64,000 bases of DNA from Bacillota bacterium (GCA_017441925.1 JAFRUE010000002.1:186001-250000); one strand, 5' to 3'; counted from the stretch's first letter, positions 25,632 to 34,462 are shown. Made by a program: numbers and translations. Notes: a model not told the origin generated them from the letters alone.

Positions 25632-26174
25632 TTATTCCTGCAGGGACAGATTCTCTGACTCATGGCGCAGCAGCCACACCTTCCTGTCCAGTCCGCCGCC
25701 GTATCCGACCATCGAACCGTCCGCGCCGATCACACGGTGACAGGGAACGATCAGCGATACAGGGTTGCTTCCCACCGCTCCTCCGACCGCCTGGGCAGCC
25801 ATCCGCTTCAAACCGCGTTCTTTAGCGATCTTCGCAGCGATAGAGCTATAGGAAACGGTCGCTCCGTACGGGACTGTGAGCAGGATTTCCCAGACTTTTT
25901 TCTGGAAATCCGTCCCTTCCAGATGAATCTGCGGGATGTGATCCGGTATTTCTCCGCGGAAATATCCGTCCAGCCACTGTTTCGTCTCGGAAAAGACCCG
26001 GGCTGCTCCTGCGGCAGATATCTGCTCTTCAGGGCACTGTTCATGTGGAATCTGTTCCTGAAGGATCTGTTCCTGTGCATCCTCTCCGGCGAACCACAAC
26101 CCGGTCAGCGCCTTCCCGTCCGATGTCAGCAGAATCCTGCCAAGCGGAGAATCATAATTATCCGTATACTGCAT
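25632..26174 (-). CDS. ogt: Methylated-DNA-protein-cysteine S-methyltransferase
   Basis: 180 residues. The C-terminal domain has the active-site motif PCHRV with Cys145 and the downstream GYGGGLDRK-WLL block. The protein transfers an alkyl group from O6-methylguanine to its own cysteine, repairing DNA. Between the N-terminal and DNA-binding parts is a Gln/Glu-rich insertion (residues 33-52). An AAAGGGAC site precedes the ATG. No clear promoter is seen, and only a weak hairpin separates it from the flotillin gene upstream. Confidence 0.93.
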   Translation of the reverse strand: MQYTDNYDSPLGRILLTSDGKALTGLWFAGEDAQEQILQEQIPHEQCPEEQISAAGAARVFSETKQWLDGYFRGEIPDHIPQIHLEGTDFQKKVWEILLTVPYGATVSYSSIAAKIAKERGLKRMAAQAVGGAVGSNPVSLIVPCHRVIGADGSMVGYGGGLDRKVWLLRHESENLSLQE

Positions 26175-26232
26175 TTACTGTCCCTTTCCGGCCGGTTTAC
26201 GCCCCGGCGGACCGATGTTTTTGTTATACACA

Positions 26233-26263
26233 GGGGAAGCCGGACATCCCGCCCGGCTTCCCC
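26233..26263 (-). terminator. GC-rich hairpin after the flotillin gene (weak terminator)
   Basis: A perfect 11-bp stem GGGGAAGCCGG/CCGGCTTCCCC is present, but the following minus-strand sequence TGTGTATAAC is poor in T. It may be a partial terminator allowing some read-through into ogt. Confidence 0.5.
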
Positions 26264-26323
26264 GTGTTCCTCCTGAGATGTTCTCCGCGCACCGCGCGGA
26301 TCATGCGAGGACCTTGCCGGATC

Positions 26324-27889
26324 TTACTCCGTGAGGTCCTGCGGTGCAGCTTCAGCGGGATCCGCAGAAGTCTCCACATGTACTTCCGTTACGTTATCCA
26401 GCCCGGTGAAGTTCACGTTCTTCGTGACCTTCGCCTCCAGGGTCTCCGCCTTCATGATCTCGGACGGATCGACTCCCGTAACGTTCTTGATGATGTCGAA
26501 AGTCTGTTTCAGCACAGCGGGCGTGATGGCAGTCACGCTGCCGGTCGGAGAACCGTCCGAACCATTTCCTGCAGAGTAGATATTGATGTTGTCGATCGAC
26601 TCCATCGGCTTTGCAGCCGCCGCAACAAGCTCCGGCAGGATCTTGATGTACATTTCGGCAAGCGCTACATTGTTGTATTTCTTGTAGGCTTCCGCCTTCT
26701 TGTCCATTGCTTCCGCTTCCGCGCGGCCCTTGGCCTCGATCGCCTCAGCCTCGGCGCGGCCTTTCGCCGCGATACCGGCAGCCTCCGCCTCCAGTTTGGC
26801 ACGGATTCCTTCGGCTTCCTTCTCCGCGGAATACTTGCTGGCATCCGCCAGCGCTTTCTGTGCGATCGCTTTCTGCTCCTGCTCGTACTTCTCCGCTTCC
26901 GCGGTCCTCTGACGGGTGATCAGCTCAGCCTCCGCGTCCTTCTCCGCACGGTACTTGTTCGCATCCGCGACCTTGCGGATATCTGCGTCCAGCTGCTGCT
27001 GCTTAACTTCGACTTCCTTCAGCTTCAGCTCGGCCTCACGCTCGGCGCGGATGATCTGCGCGTTCACGGTAGCGGCCTGTACGGCTTTCTGCTGCTCTTG
27101 CTCCTGAATGCGGTAAGCGGCATCGGCTTCCGCCTGCTTGACGTCGGACTCTTTCTTAAGCTCCGCGCGGCGGATGATCAGCTCATTCTGACGGGAGCTG
27201 ATCTGCATGTCGGACTGCACCTTCGCCTCATTAGCGGCTCTGGCAGCTTCTGCCTCAGCGATCGCCACATCGCGCTCCGCAAGAGCTTTCGCGATGGAAG
27301 CGTCCTTCTGGATCTGGGACATATTGTCCTGACCAAGCGCAAGGATCAGGCCCTTCTCGTCTTCGATCCTCTGGATATTGCAGGAAATGATCTCAATACC
27401 CAGCGCGTTCATATCCTTCTGCGCTTTCTCCTGGACTTCGTCACCGAATTTCTTACGGTCGGTATTCAGCTCTTTCAGACGGACCGTACCGATGATCTCA
27501 CGCATATTACCCTGCAGAGAGTCGGTCAGCGCCGTGATGATCATCTCTTCCTTCATATTCAGGAAGTTCTTCATCGCCAGCTGAATGCCCTCTTCGTCCG
27601 TCTTGACACGGACCTTCGCGACCGCGTCGATGTCCACGCCGATGAAATCAAGCGTCGGCACATAGCCGTTCGTCTTGATATCGATACTGATCTGCTTCAG
27701 GACCAGTGTATCTTTTCTCTCCAGGAACGGAATCTTGATGCCCGCCCGTCCGATCAGGACCTTGGGCTTTTTCTTGGGTCCGGAGATAATGTACGCGATA
27801 TCCGGCGGTGCCTTGACGTAGCCGGCCGCGACGATGATTCCCAGTGCGACAATGATTGCCGCGATAATGATGATCTGATACAGTTCCAT
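26324..27889 (-). CDS. Flotillin-like SPFH/Band-7 membrane protein under a Mn2+ riboswitch
   Basis: 521 residues from the ATG at 27889 (GGAAAAGG site); ten extra upstream codons lack support. An N-terminal membrane helix (about 4-26) is followed by the SPFH/Band-7 domain (about 30-200) and a long Ala/Glu/Lys coiled coil (about 200-420) with repeated AEAEA motifs typical of flotillins (FloT/YuaG, YqiK). The C-terminus is polar. Flotillins form oligomers at the cytoplasmic membrane face and organise membrane microdomains. No NfeD-type partner gene is adjacent. The leader carries a yybP-ykoY manganese riboswitch with a terminator platform, so expression should rise with Mn2+. Confidence 0.9.
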   Translation of the reverse strand: MELYQIIIIAAIIVALGIIVAAGYVKAPPDIAYIISGPKKKPKVLIGRAGIKIPFLERKDTLVLKQISIDIKTNGYVPTLDFIGVDIDAVAKVRVKTDEEGIQLAMKNFLNMKEEMIITALTDSLQGNMREIIGTVRLKELNTDRKKFGDEVQEKAQKDMNALGIEIISCNIQRIEDEKGLILALGQDNMSQIQKDASIAKALAERDVAIAEAEAARAANEAKVQSDMQISSRQNELIIRRAELKKESDVKQAEADAAYRIQEQEQQKAVQAATVNAQIIRAEREAELKLKEVEVKQQQLDADIRKVADANKYRAEKDAEAELITRQRTAEAEKYEQEQKAIAQKALADASKYSAEKEAEGIRAKLEAEAAGIAAKGRAEAEAIEAKGRAEAEAMDKKAEAYKKYNNVALAEMYIKILPELVAAAAKPMESIDNINIYSAGNGSDGSPTGSVTAITPAVLKQTFDIIKNVTGVDPSEIMKAETLEAKVTKNVNFTGLDNVTEVHVETSADPAEAAPQDLTE

Positions 27890-27943
27890 AACCTTTTCCT
27901 TTCCGAGCCCGCAGCTCATACCGGATTCTCTCTGCTATATGCA

Positions 27944-27987
27944 GTAAAAAAGACCTTTGCACATAACAGATGTTGCGCAAAGGTCTT
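27944..27987 (-). terminator. Riboswitch expression platform: intrinsic terminator
   Basis: Stem AAGACCTTTGC/GCAAAGGTCTT (27977-27987 with 27950-27960), then T6 on the minus strand. The 5' arm shares the CCTTTG bases that close aptamer helix P1, so P1 and terminator are mutually exclusive. Confidence 0.88.
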
Positions 27988-28069
27988 GCCTTTTCATTTG
28001 ACCGGTTGGAAATCCAACGTCCTGACGGTTCACAAACTCGTCCTTTCGGACTAAGGCTACTCCCCTTTG
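27978..28069 (-). ncRNA. yybP-ykoY manganese riboswitch aptamer
   Basis: On the minus strand the leader has the two diagnostic conserved blocks of this class: CAAAGGGGAGTAGC at the 5' side (28056-28069) and GCAAGACCTTTG at the 3' side (27978-27989). CAAAGG pairs with CCTTTG as helix P1. Between them are the hairpin GTCCGAAAGGAC and a pairable GTTGGATTTCCAAC element. The class binds Mn2+ and typically switches genes on. The promoter starts transcription almost at its first base. Confidence 0.9.
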
Positions 28070-28074
28070 ATAAT

Positions 28075-28103
28075 ATAATAACAAAGTTCGCAGCCGTTGT
28101 CAA
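28075..28103 (-). promoter_or_regulatory. Promoter of the riboswitch-flotillin transcript
   Basis: Minus strand: consensus TTGACA (28098-28103), 17 nt, TATTAT (28075-28080), directly before the aptamer. Confidence 0.85.
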
Positions 28104-28166
28104 TATATTTTCAAAAAATATTTTTCAGTGTCAGGCAGTCCGCTCTGCAGACGCGCCGGCAGCGGG

Positions 28167-29096
28167 TCAGAACCATTTTTTCTTCTTGCCGACGATAAGC
28201 AGTGCTGTCACGACCACGACCGAGAGTACGATCACATATATGTAACCGTATTTCCAGCCGAATTCCGGCATCGCCTGGAAATTCATCCCGTACCATCCTC
28301 CGATGATCGTGAGCGGGAAGAAGATCGTCGTAATGACGGTCAGGATATTCATCTTCTGATTCAGCTTCATGTCCAGCGAGGATGAATACGCGTCCTGCAG
28401 GTGATCGACCGAATCGCTGAGGGCCGAAGTATCCGCGAGCAGCCGTGCGGCTTTATTCTTCAGATTTGCAATATAGATCAGATTCCCTTCCTCAAATATA
28501 CCGTTCTCGTTCTCTTCGAGTGTCTCGGTCATATCCAGGATCTGTTCGTAGAAACTGCACTGCCTGAGCAGCTTTTTCTTCAAGTTCAGCAGTTTCTCGA
28601 TAAACGTACCGTCCGCCTCGCCCTTAAGAACAAGTTCTTCCATATCCGAAACAGTATTGCGTGTCTTTTCGACATTGAACTTGCCGTCCGAGATCAGCGC
28701 TTCCAGGAAATGGCTTACGACCTTCTCCGCCTTCTGCCCGCTGCCCGAGAAGCGGTGGATCGCGTTAAAGAACGCATTGCGCGTCGAATTGTCTTCGTCC
28801 CTGATATCGACTATCATAACGAAATTCTTCTTCAGATACATCGCGATCCAGTCATCTTCACCGCTCGGCGACGCGATCCGGACCTCCGTAAAGGTATAGT
28901 CGCTGTGGATCTCCTCTCCTGTCCTAAAAAGCGGACTCGCTTCCCGGCACTCCTCGACTGTCTCCGGATCAAATCCGAAGAACTGATAGATCTCCTCCAG
29001 CTCGCTGCCGGATACATATGCTGCCGTTACGGCATCCGGTCTGATCTCCTGCAATTCAATTTCACGGACCGGATCTCCCAGCTGATAATATGCCAT
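28167..29096 (-). CDS. CorA-family divalent cation transporter
   Basis: 309 residues from the ATG at 29096, which has GGGAGG upstream. A large N-terminal cytoplasmic domain and long helix lead to two C-terminal membrane helices with the signature YGMNF between them, and the tail KKKKWF. The pentameric channel imports Mg2+ or a similar divalent ion. It follows the YdcF-like gene by 48 nt in the same direction. It lies just upstream of, but outside, the Mn2+ riboswitch transcript. Confidence 0.92.
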   Translation of the reverse strand: MAYYQLGDPVREIELQEIRPDAVTAAYVSGSELEEIYQFFGFDPETVEECREASPLFRTGEEIHSDYTFTEVRIASPSGEDDWIAMYLKKNFVMIVDIRDEDNSTRNAFFNAIHRFSGSGQKAEKVVSHFLEALISDGKFNVEKTRNTVSDMEELVLKGEADGTFIEKLLNLKKKLLRQCSFYEQILDMTETLEENENGIFEEGNLIYIANLKNKAARLLADTSALSDSVDHLQDAYSSSLDMKLNQKMNILTVITTIFFPLTIIGGWYGMNFQAMPEFGWKYGYIYVIVLSVVVVTALLIVGKKKKWF

Positions 29097-29144
29097 CCGT
29101 ACAACCTCCCTCTGCCGATGCATGCCGCCGGCATTCCGTTTATT

Positions 29145-30611
29145 TTAATTATTGATCAGATAATACAGGACGGTAAGCCCTGCCGTCACGATCGTAATGC
29201 CGGACAGAACGATCAGATGACCTTTCAGATTCGCATCGAAAGCCGCAATGAATTCCCGGATGAACGCATTGATCCAGAAATAGGCTTTTGTCGGCGCTCC
29301 GATCCCCTCGGCCGAAATCCCCTGATTATGCGCGTAAATACCGGCTCTGAGCACATGATAATTTGTCGTGGAGAAGGCCATCTTCCCTCCCGGGATCCTC
29401 TCTTCCATGACCCTATGGGAGAATTCGATGTTCTCGAAGGTATCGGCGGACTTGTCGTCCATCGCGATCTTCTCTTCCGGGACGCCCTGTTCCAGCAGAT
29501 AATTCCGCATGGCCTCCGCTTCGGAAACAGGTTCGTCCCCGCCCTTGCCTCCGGACGGAATAAAAAGGATGTCTTTGCCGGCTGCCTCTTTCTGCATGCG
29601 GGCAAATTCCAGAGCGCGGTCGACACGGGACTGCAGCAGCTTCGTCAGCGTCCCGTCATCCCGGATCTGGCAGCCGAGGATCGCGATCGCATCCTTGTCA
29701 AAGGACGGTATATGCCGTGCCACCCGCAGTGCGAAAACGATCGTGGAAATCAGCAGGAGCTCCCCGTAAGTCACAAGCGTGAAACTCATCTGTTCCAGGA
29801 ATATTTCTATATACAGCGCGATCCCGTTCATATTGTGAACGTCGATGTAAGGCAGGATCCACGAGGATGTCTGCAGAAGTTCGCCGATCTGAACGGGAAT
29901 GATGATGCCGAAGGACAGTACCATGCCGAGGATCAGTCCGAGCATGTTCCGGATACTCTTGCCCTCTTTGCGCACCAGCTTGATATTGCTGATCATCACA
30001 AGGACCGACACGATCAGAACAAGCGGCAGCGACAGCACTGCATAAGTCCCCGAGCTGATCAGACCGCTGATCGTACTTTCCATACTTCCGCGCTGCAGCA
30101 GATAATTCACGTGCCGGATGATCAGACTGGCAAGATAAAGCAGGATTCCGAAATATGTGATATTGCGGTACTGATATATGCTTTCCTTAACATTCCTCCG
30201 GTAGGCTCTGAGAAGAACCGCAAACAGAAAGACCAGATAGATCAGTATGGAAACATGTATGATCCAGTCGCCGTTCGTCGGCCCGAGGAAAGTATTCTCT
30301 GTCAGAAATCCGGTTTTATGTATATACAGCACACGGCCGGAAACAGATTTTTCAATTGCCAGATACACTGTTCCGACAGCGGTCCCCCGGTAAGTGACAT
30401 AGAACTGATCCCCTTCCAGTCTGCGGGAGACCTCCTCCAGATTCGGCTTATCCATCACAACAACGACATCCTCCGCGGATGCCGGCGGTTCCAGAAGTCT
30501 GAAATTGCATGTGATCGTTCTGCCTGAAATCAGTATTACAGCGACTGATACTGCAGCCAGTGCGAGCGCGAGCAGCACAGCCGTTATTACGAATCGTCTG
30601 CGGGTTTTCAT
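29145..30611 (-). CDS. YdcF/SanA-family (DUF218) multi-span membrane protein
   Basis: 488 residues. One N-terminal helix (about 10-30) is followed by an extracellular stretch (35-110), then about seven predicted helices. A C-terminal DUF218 domain (about 300-450) contains AILGCQIRDDGTL, IPSGGKGGDEPVSEAEAM and the STNYHVLRA block, the usual ElyC/SanA/YdcF motifs. These proteins are linked to envelope integrity, but the reaction is not established. It begins 6 nt after the nitroreductase stop, so the two are an operon that continues to corA. Confidence 0.85.
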   Translation of the reverse strand: MKTRRRFVITAVLLALALAAVSVAVILISGRTITCNFRLLEPPASAEDVVVVMDKPNLEEVSRRLEGDQFYVTYRGTAVGTVYLAIEKSVSGRVLYIHKTGFLTENTFLGPTNGDWIIHVSILIYLVFLFAVLLRAYRRNVKESIYQYRNITYFGILLYLASLIIRHVNYLLQRGSMESTISGLISSGTYAVLSLPLVLIVSVLVMISNIKLVRKEGKSIRNMLGLILGMVLSFGIIIPVQIGELLQTSSWILPYIDVHNMNGIALYIEIFLEQMSFTLVTYGELLLISTIVFALRVARHIPSFDKDAIAILGCQIRDDGTLTKLLQSRVDRALEFARMQKEAAGKDILFIPSGGKGGDEPVSEAEAMRNYLLEQGVPEEKIAMDDKSADTFENIEFSHRVMEERIPGGKMAFSTTNYHVLRAGIYAHNQGISAEGIGAPTKAYFWINAFIREFIAAFDANLKGHLIVLSGITIVTAGLTVLYYLINN

Positions 30612-30617
30612 TACAGG

Positions 30618-31205
30618 TCAATCCACGTACGTCACAGGATTCCCGGTTCGGGGCAAAGGGCTGCGGTTCGGCAGTCCGTCCTTGGCATATCCCAGAGCAA
30701 GCGCGCCGTAGACACGCTCCCCCTCCTCCAGGCCGATCCCGCGCAGATACTCCGTGATGACCGGATTTTCATTCAGCCATTTAAGCTGATTGATCCAGCA
30801 GCTCCCAAGATCCAGCGCGTTTGCCGCGATCATCATGTTCTCCAGGACACAGGCACAGTCCGCGATATTGTTGCCGTAATCGATCCGGTTTGCCGTAAGA
30901 ATCAGGACAGGCGCGCCGTAGTGGAAAACATAAACCTCTTCCTTGGAACGGCGGATCGCGGCCGCCATGCTTTTGTACATGCCGGGCGTAACTTCCATTT
31001 TGGAGAATTCCTGTTTGACCAGGGCTGCCAGATCCTCCAGCACCTTCCTGTTGCGGATCACGATCAGATGCGTCGTCTGATTATTTCCGCCGCTCGGAGC
31101 ATGCCGGCCGGCCTCAAGCACCTGATCCAGCACGTCCTGTCCGACGTCTTTCTGCGCAAACGCGCGCGTACTGCGTCTTGTCAGAATCGCTTCCAGTGTG
31201 TCCAT
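30618..31205 (-). CDS. Nitroreductase-family flavoprotein
   Basis: 195 residues. The N-terminus TRRSTRAFAQKDV, the GRHAPSGGNNQTTHL FMN-binding segment, and the C-terminal ALGYAKDGLPNRSPLPR match small NAD(P)H nitroreductases. They bind FMN and reduce nitro-aromatics, quinones or unknown substrates. AGGAGG lies upstream of the ATG. It is the first gene of a nitroreductase-ydcF-corA operon. Confidence 0.88.
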   Translation of the reverse strand: MDTLEAILTRRSTRAFAQKDVGQDVLDQVLEAGRHAPSGGNNQTTHLIVIRNRKVLEDLAALVKQEFSKMEVTPGMYKSMAAAIRRSKEEVYVFHYGAPVLILTANRIDYGNNIADCACVLENMMIAANALDLGSCWINQLKWLNENPVITEYLRGIGLEEGERVYGALALGYAKDGLPNRSPLPRTGNPVTYVD

Positions 31206-31229
31206 CCTGTTTCCTCCTCAAAAGAAACA

Positions 31230-31254
31230 GACCCCGGGACGCAAGTCCGGGGTC
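31230..31254 (-). terminator. Terminator after the epimerase-PmoA fusion gene
   Basis: Strong GC stem GACCCCGG/CCGGGGTC with one bulged base and a short inner AC/GT pair. It is followed by GTTTCTTTT on the minus strand, and is 13 nt past the stop at 31268. Confidence 0.7.
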
Positions 31255-31267
31255 CGATCATTACAGA

Positions 31268-33157
31268 TTACTGATGATTGGGCTGCTCATGAGCATACAG
31301 GATGAAACGATCACCTGTATTGATCTTGTCCTCATAGAAGCACATGCGGTACTTATAGGTGAGGGACTCGCCCGCCTTCAGAACAAATCCACCCTTGAAG
31401 TAGAAGTTGTTCGGAGCAAACAGTCCGTAGTTACGGATATGCCAGGTCGTAGGATAACGCTCGTTGTCTTCATTGTCGAAGCAGGCGATGCCGTAGGTCT
31501 TTCCATCGATCTGTCCGTGATAATCACACCAGCTTGCCGCACGTCCCCAGCACTCGCCCTCGTTGACAGCGCCGTAGGAGTTGTCGAAGCAGCCGCCGCG
31601 GTCCGCGCGCATCTGCTCGTTCAGACGGATGCCCAGAGGACCGGCTTCCTTGGTGGGTCCGAAGACAGCGTCGCCGTAGGAAGCGGTGAAAACGATCTCA
31701 ACGTCTACGTAGCGGGCCTTTGCGTCCTGTCCGTAGAATGTGAAGGTCCTCTTCTCATCGACCTGCGGAACGTTCTCCAGATCGGTCCAGACGTTCTTTG
31801 CAGTGATGCAGGCAGCAACATTGCCGCACTCGACCTTCTCGAATCCCTGATGATGCTCGGCACCGTAGTTGCCTTTCTCATTCCAGAAATCCAGTCCGTT
31901 CACGTCGCCGACAGCGACCCATACGGAACGATGATGCGGATGCTCTTTAATATTGGGATCCAGACGGGTGTACCAGTCGCCGTTGCCCGCGATGATGGGT
32001 CCAAGATAGGGCTTCAGCTCTCCTGCGTAAACGTAGGATGTGAACAGCTGTCCGCCGATCTTGACGTCGAGAGCGGAAGCCTCAGGACGCTCTACGATCT
32101 CAACGCCCAGGCCGGCCTTCTCCTCGCAAAGCTCAACCGCAACGGTCTCGCCCTTCTTAGCATCGGCAAGGATCAGGATGCCGCCCTCGACCTTCTGTGC
32201 CGGGAATACACGGCCATCAGCAGTCTTAGCGCTTCCTACAACTTCCGGAAGCTCTTCGGCAGCCAGGAAAACAGGCTCCTGGCACATATCTCTCTTGGCT
32301 GTAAATGTCAATGCCATTTTGTACTCCTTTCCATCCTTGAATACAGCATTCATGAATCTGAACGCAGGATCAAGCTCCACCGCGAAATCGGTGAATCCAC
32401 ACTCTGCGGTCACTCTGCCGTCATATCCGGCCTTCTTCAGATGCTCTGCGAAAGCCTTGAGATACTTGCCGCCGTGCGCTCCGGGCCAGATTCTCTCCGG
32501 GACCTCGGCAACATGTGTGTGTACGAGCAGCTCGCCTTCCTCTTCCAGAACGCCGAGATCTTCCTTCTCGACGAACATGTGGTAGGCGTCCGCCAGCAGA
32601 CGTACATAAGGCAGATTCAGCTTGCGTACGATCTCGGCACCTTCCTTAACGGAAAGGATGCAGTTGGTCTCTCTGCGGTTAAGCGGTTCGATCACGACCG
32701 TTACGTTGTACTTCTCAGCAACCTCATTGCACATCCTGAGGAAATTGCAGATCTCCTCCATGCCGGTCTCATAGGCCATCTCTCTGGGGAACCTGCGCGC
32801 GAATCCGCTGCCGAATACGACAACGCGGATATCGAGCATGTCGAGTCTGCGCATTGCTTCCTCAACATACTTACGGAGCTCGTCGCGCATCTTGCCTTCC
32901 GCGATGCGGTACATCGGCGGAATGAAGCTGTTGCAGGCTTCCAGATGGAAAGTGCCGGCTTTACGACGCGCCGCGAGGTCCTGCAGTTCTTCTTCGGAAA
33001 GCTGCATGATCATTCCGACAGTAGCCTCGGAATAATCATAACCGGCCTCGATGACCATACGGTCTCCGTCAAGGAGCTTCTGATATGTCTGTGCCGATAC
33101 GGCTCTTACGCCCTGCAGCATGAAAGAGCCGCCGGGAATGTTATATCCGATTCTCAT
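31268..33157 (-). CDS. Fusion: sugar-phosphate-isomerase-like TIM barrel plus PmoA-type DUF6807 domain
   Basis: 629 residues. Residues 1-277 form a xylose-isomerase-like TIM barrel with the expected metal ligands in VVIEPLNR, LADAYHM, LVHTHVAE and TAECGF. The C-terminal half (about 350-629) is a PmoA/DUF6807 domain, recognised by EHPHHRSVWVAVGDVNG-DFW and GYGDAVFG-like blocks, ending in a beta-rich KYRMCFYED segment. Both families are usually separate proteins next to Gfo/Idh/MocA dehydrogenases in glycan-catabolic loci. Here they are joined and follow such a dehydrogenase by 11 nt. No signal peptide, so cytoplasmic. Substrate unknown; conversion of an oxidised (3-keto) sugar is an inference. 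Confidence 0.85.
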   Translation of the reverse strand: MRIGYNIPGGSFMLQGVRAVSAQTYQKLLDGDRMVIEAGYDYSEATVGMIMQLSEEELQDLAARRKAGTFHLEACNSFIPPMYRIAEGKMRDELRKYVEEAMRRLDMLDIRVVVFGSGFARRFPREMAYETGMEEICNFLRMCNEVAEKYNVTVVIEPLNRRETNCILSVKEGAEIVRKLNLPYVRLLADAYHMFVEKEDLGVLEEEGELLVHTHVAEVPERIWPGAHGGKYLKAFAEHLKKAGYDGRVTAECGFTDFAVELDPAFRFMNAVFKDGKEYKMALTFTAKRDMCQEPVFLAAEELPEVVGSAKTADGRVFPAQKVEGGILILADAKKGETVAVELCEEKAGLGVEIVERPEASALDVKIGGQLFTSYVYAGELKPYLGPIIAGNGDWYTRLDPNIKEHPHHRSVWVAVGDVNGLDFWNEKGNYGAEHHQGFEKVECGNVAACITAKNVWTDLENVPQVDEKRTFTFYGQDAKARYVDVEIVFTASYGDAVFGPTKEAGPLGIRLNEQMRADRGGCFDNSYGAVNEGECWGRAASWCDYHGQIDGKTYGIACFDNEDNERYPTTWHIRNYGLFAPNNFYFKGGFVLKAGESLTYKYRMCFYEDKINTGDRFILYAHEQPNHQ

Positions 33158-33168
33158 ATCGTCCGTTA

Positions 33169-34287
33169 TCAGTCGAGGTAAACGGTCTTGCCGGTGCGGG
33201 CAGACTCATAAACAGCGTTAACGATCTTAACAGCCTTGATTCCTTCCGGCGGGCAGATCATCGGATCGGTGTCATTGTAAACAGCATTGATCAGGTTGTT
33301 TACAACACTGCCGTGTCCGGTGGACAGAGCCGGGTCGGAAGCCGCGCTTCCGCCTACGGAATACTTAGCCTTCATGGCAGCCTCTTCGGCAGCCTCGACA
33401 GCCTTGGCGATCTCAGGATCATCTACGGTGCTGTGGATCTTCCAGGTCAGGATCTCACCCTGGTCGCACTCGATCGTTCCGCCGGTGCCGTAAACCTTGA
33501 TACCGGTACCGCAGCCTGCCTCATAAGCACAAGTCGTGCTGACGAAGGTAGCGACCGCGCCGCTCTTGAACTTGATCAGAGAAGCGGTCATATCCTCGGT
33601 CTCAATGTCATGTCCGCAGATCTGCATGGTGGAAGTAACGCTCTCAACGTCGCCCATCAGCCACTGCATCAGGTCTACCGTATGAACGCCCTGGTTCATC
33701 AGAGAACCGCCGCCGTCCATCTCCCATGTTCCTCTCCAGCCACCGTCCTTCTCAAAGTAGGACTGTGGACGATACCACTTGACCTCGAAGGTTCCCAGGA
33801 AGACCTTGCCGATATGTCCCTCGTCAATAGCCTTCTTCATCGGAGCCATATCCAGGTTGTTGCGGTTCTGATGCATAACGCCGACCTTAACGCCGGTGCG
33901 CTTCCACGCGTCGATGATGCTCTGGGCAGCCTCAACGGTGATATCCATCGGCTTCTCGATCAGAACGTTCTTGCCGGCTTCCATAGCCTTGATGGCGTAC
34001 TTGGCATGCAGGCCGCTGGGAAGAGCAACGCTGACGCACTCGATCTCGGGATTCTTGAGCATCTCATCGAAATCCGTATACTTCAGCAGATTGTCTGCCA
34101 GATGTTCCTTGTGCTCCGGATGAGCTTCAATATCCTTAGCGATGACGGTCTTCTCGACCATATCCATCTTCTCCGGCAGAAGGTCGCAAAGAGCGATCAG
34201 CTTGCCATGGTCAGAATTCAGAACTCCGCGGACGTGGTTCTTACCAACGCCAAGTCCGGCTACGCAGTACCCGATCATTTTTCCCAT
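33169..34287 (-). CDS. Gfo/Idh/MocA-family oxidoreductase
   Basis: 372 residues. The N-terminal Rossmann fold shows CVAGLGVGKNHVRGV, followed by VALPSGLHAKYAIKAMEAGKNVLIEKPMD with the EKP signature; a C-terminal alpha/beta domain carries GGSLMNQGVHTVDLM. These enzymes oxidise or reduce sugars and cyclitols with NAD(P). GGAAAGGA precedes the ATG. First gene of a two-gene operon with the epimerase-PmoA fusion, from the promoter at 34388-34416. Confidence 0.93.
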   Translation of the reverse strand: MGKMIGYCVAGLGVGKNHVRGVLNSDHGKLIALCDLLPEKMDMVEKTVIAKDIEAHPEHKEHLADNLLKYTDFDEMLKNPEIECVSVALPSGLHAKYAIKAMEAGKNVLIEKPMDITVEAAQSIIDAWKRTGVKVGVMHQNRNNLDMAPMKKAIDEGHIGKVFLGTFEVKWYRPQSYFEKDGGWRGTWEMDGGGSLMNQGVHTVDLMQWLMGDVESVTSTMQICGHDIETEDMTASLIKFKSGAVATFVSTTCAYEAGCGTGIKVYGTGGTIECDQGEILTWKIHSTVDDPEIAKAVEAAEEAAMKAKYSVGGSAASDPALSTGHGSVVNNLINAVYNDTDPMICPPEGIKAVKIVNAVYESARTGKTVYLD

Positions 34288-34379
34288 TTTAAATACATCC
34301 TTTCCTATGTATATTTGCTTTTACCGTTTCAGGTGTGACCCCTTATGGTATAGGCATAGGCTGCTTCGTACAGCCGCAG

Positions 34380-34394
34380 TTATAATCATTATAA
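34380..34394. promoter_or_regulatory. Perfect 7-1-7 palindrome over the -10 box (candidate operator)
   Basis: TTATAATCATTATAA, perfectly symmetric about 34387, overlaps the -10 and transcription start of the dehydrogenase-fusion operon. The position fits a repressor site; the binding protein is unknown. AT-rich palindromes can also arise by chance. Confidence 0.45.
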
Positions 34395-34416
34395 GCTCAT
34401 CCCGTAAAATTTGCAA
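34388..34416 (-). promoter_or_regulatory. Promoter of the dehydrogenase / epimerase-PmoA operon
   Basis: Minus strand: TTGCAA (34411-34416), 17 nt, TATAAT (34388-34393). The leader is about 95 nt. Confidence 0.7.
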
Positions 34417-34462
34417 TGCTTTTCGGCAAAATATTTGCGTGCGTCTCCGCATCCGCCTCTGC

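Noticed and set aside
26045-28054. A 669-codon plus-strand open frame opposite the flotillin gene
   Set aside because: It runs through ogt, the flotillin gene and the riboswitch and has no domain of its own.
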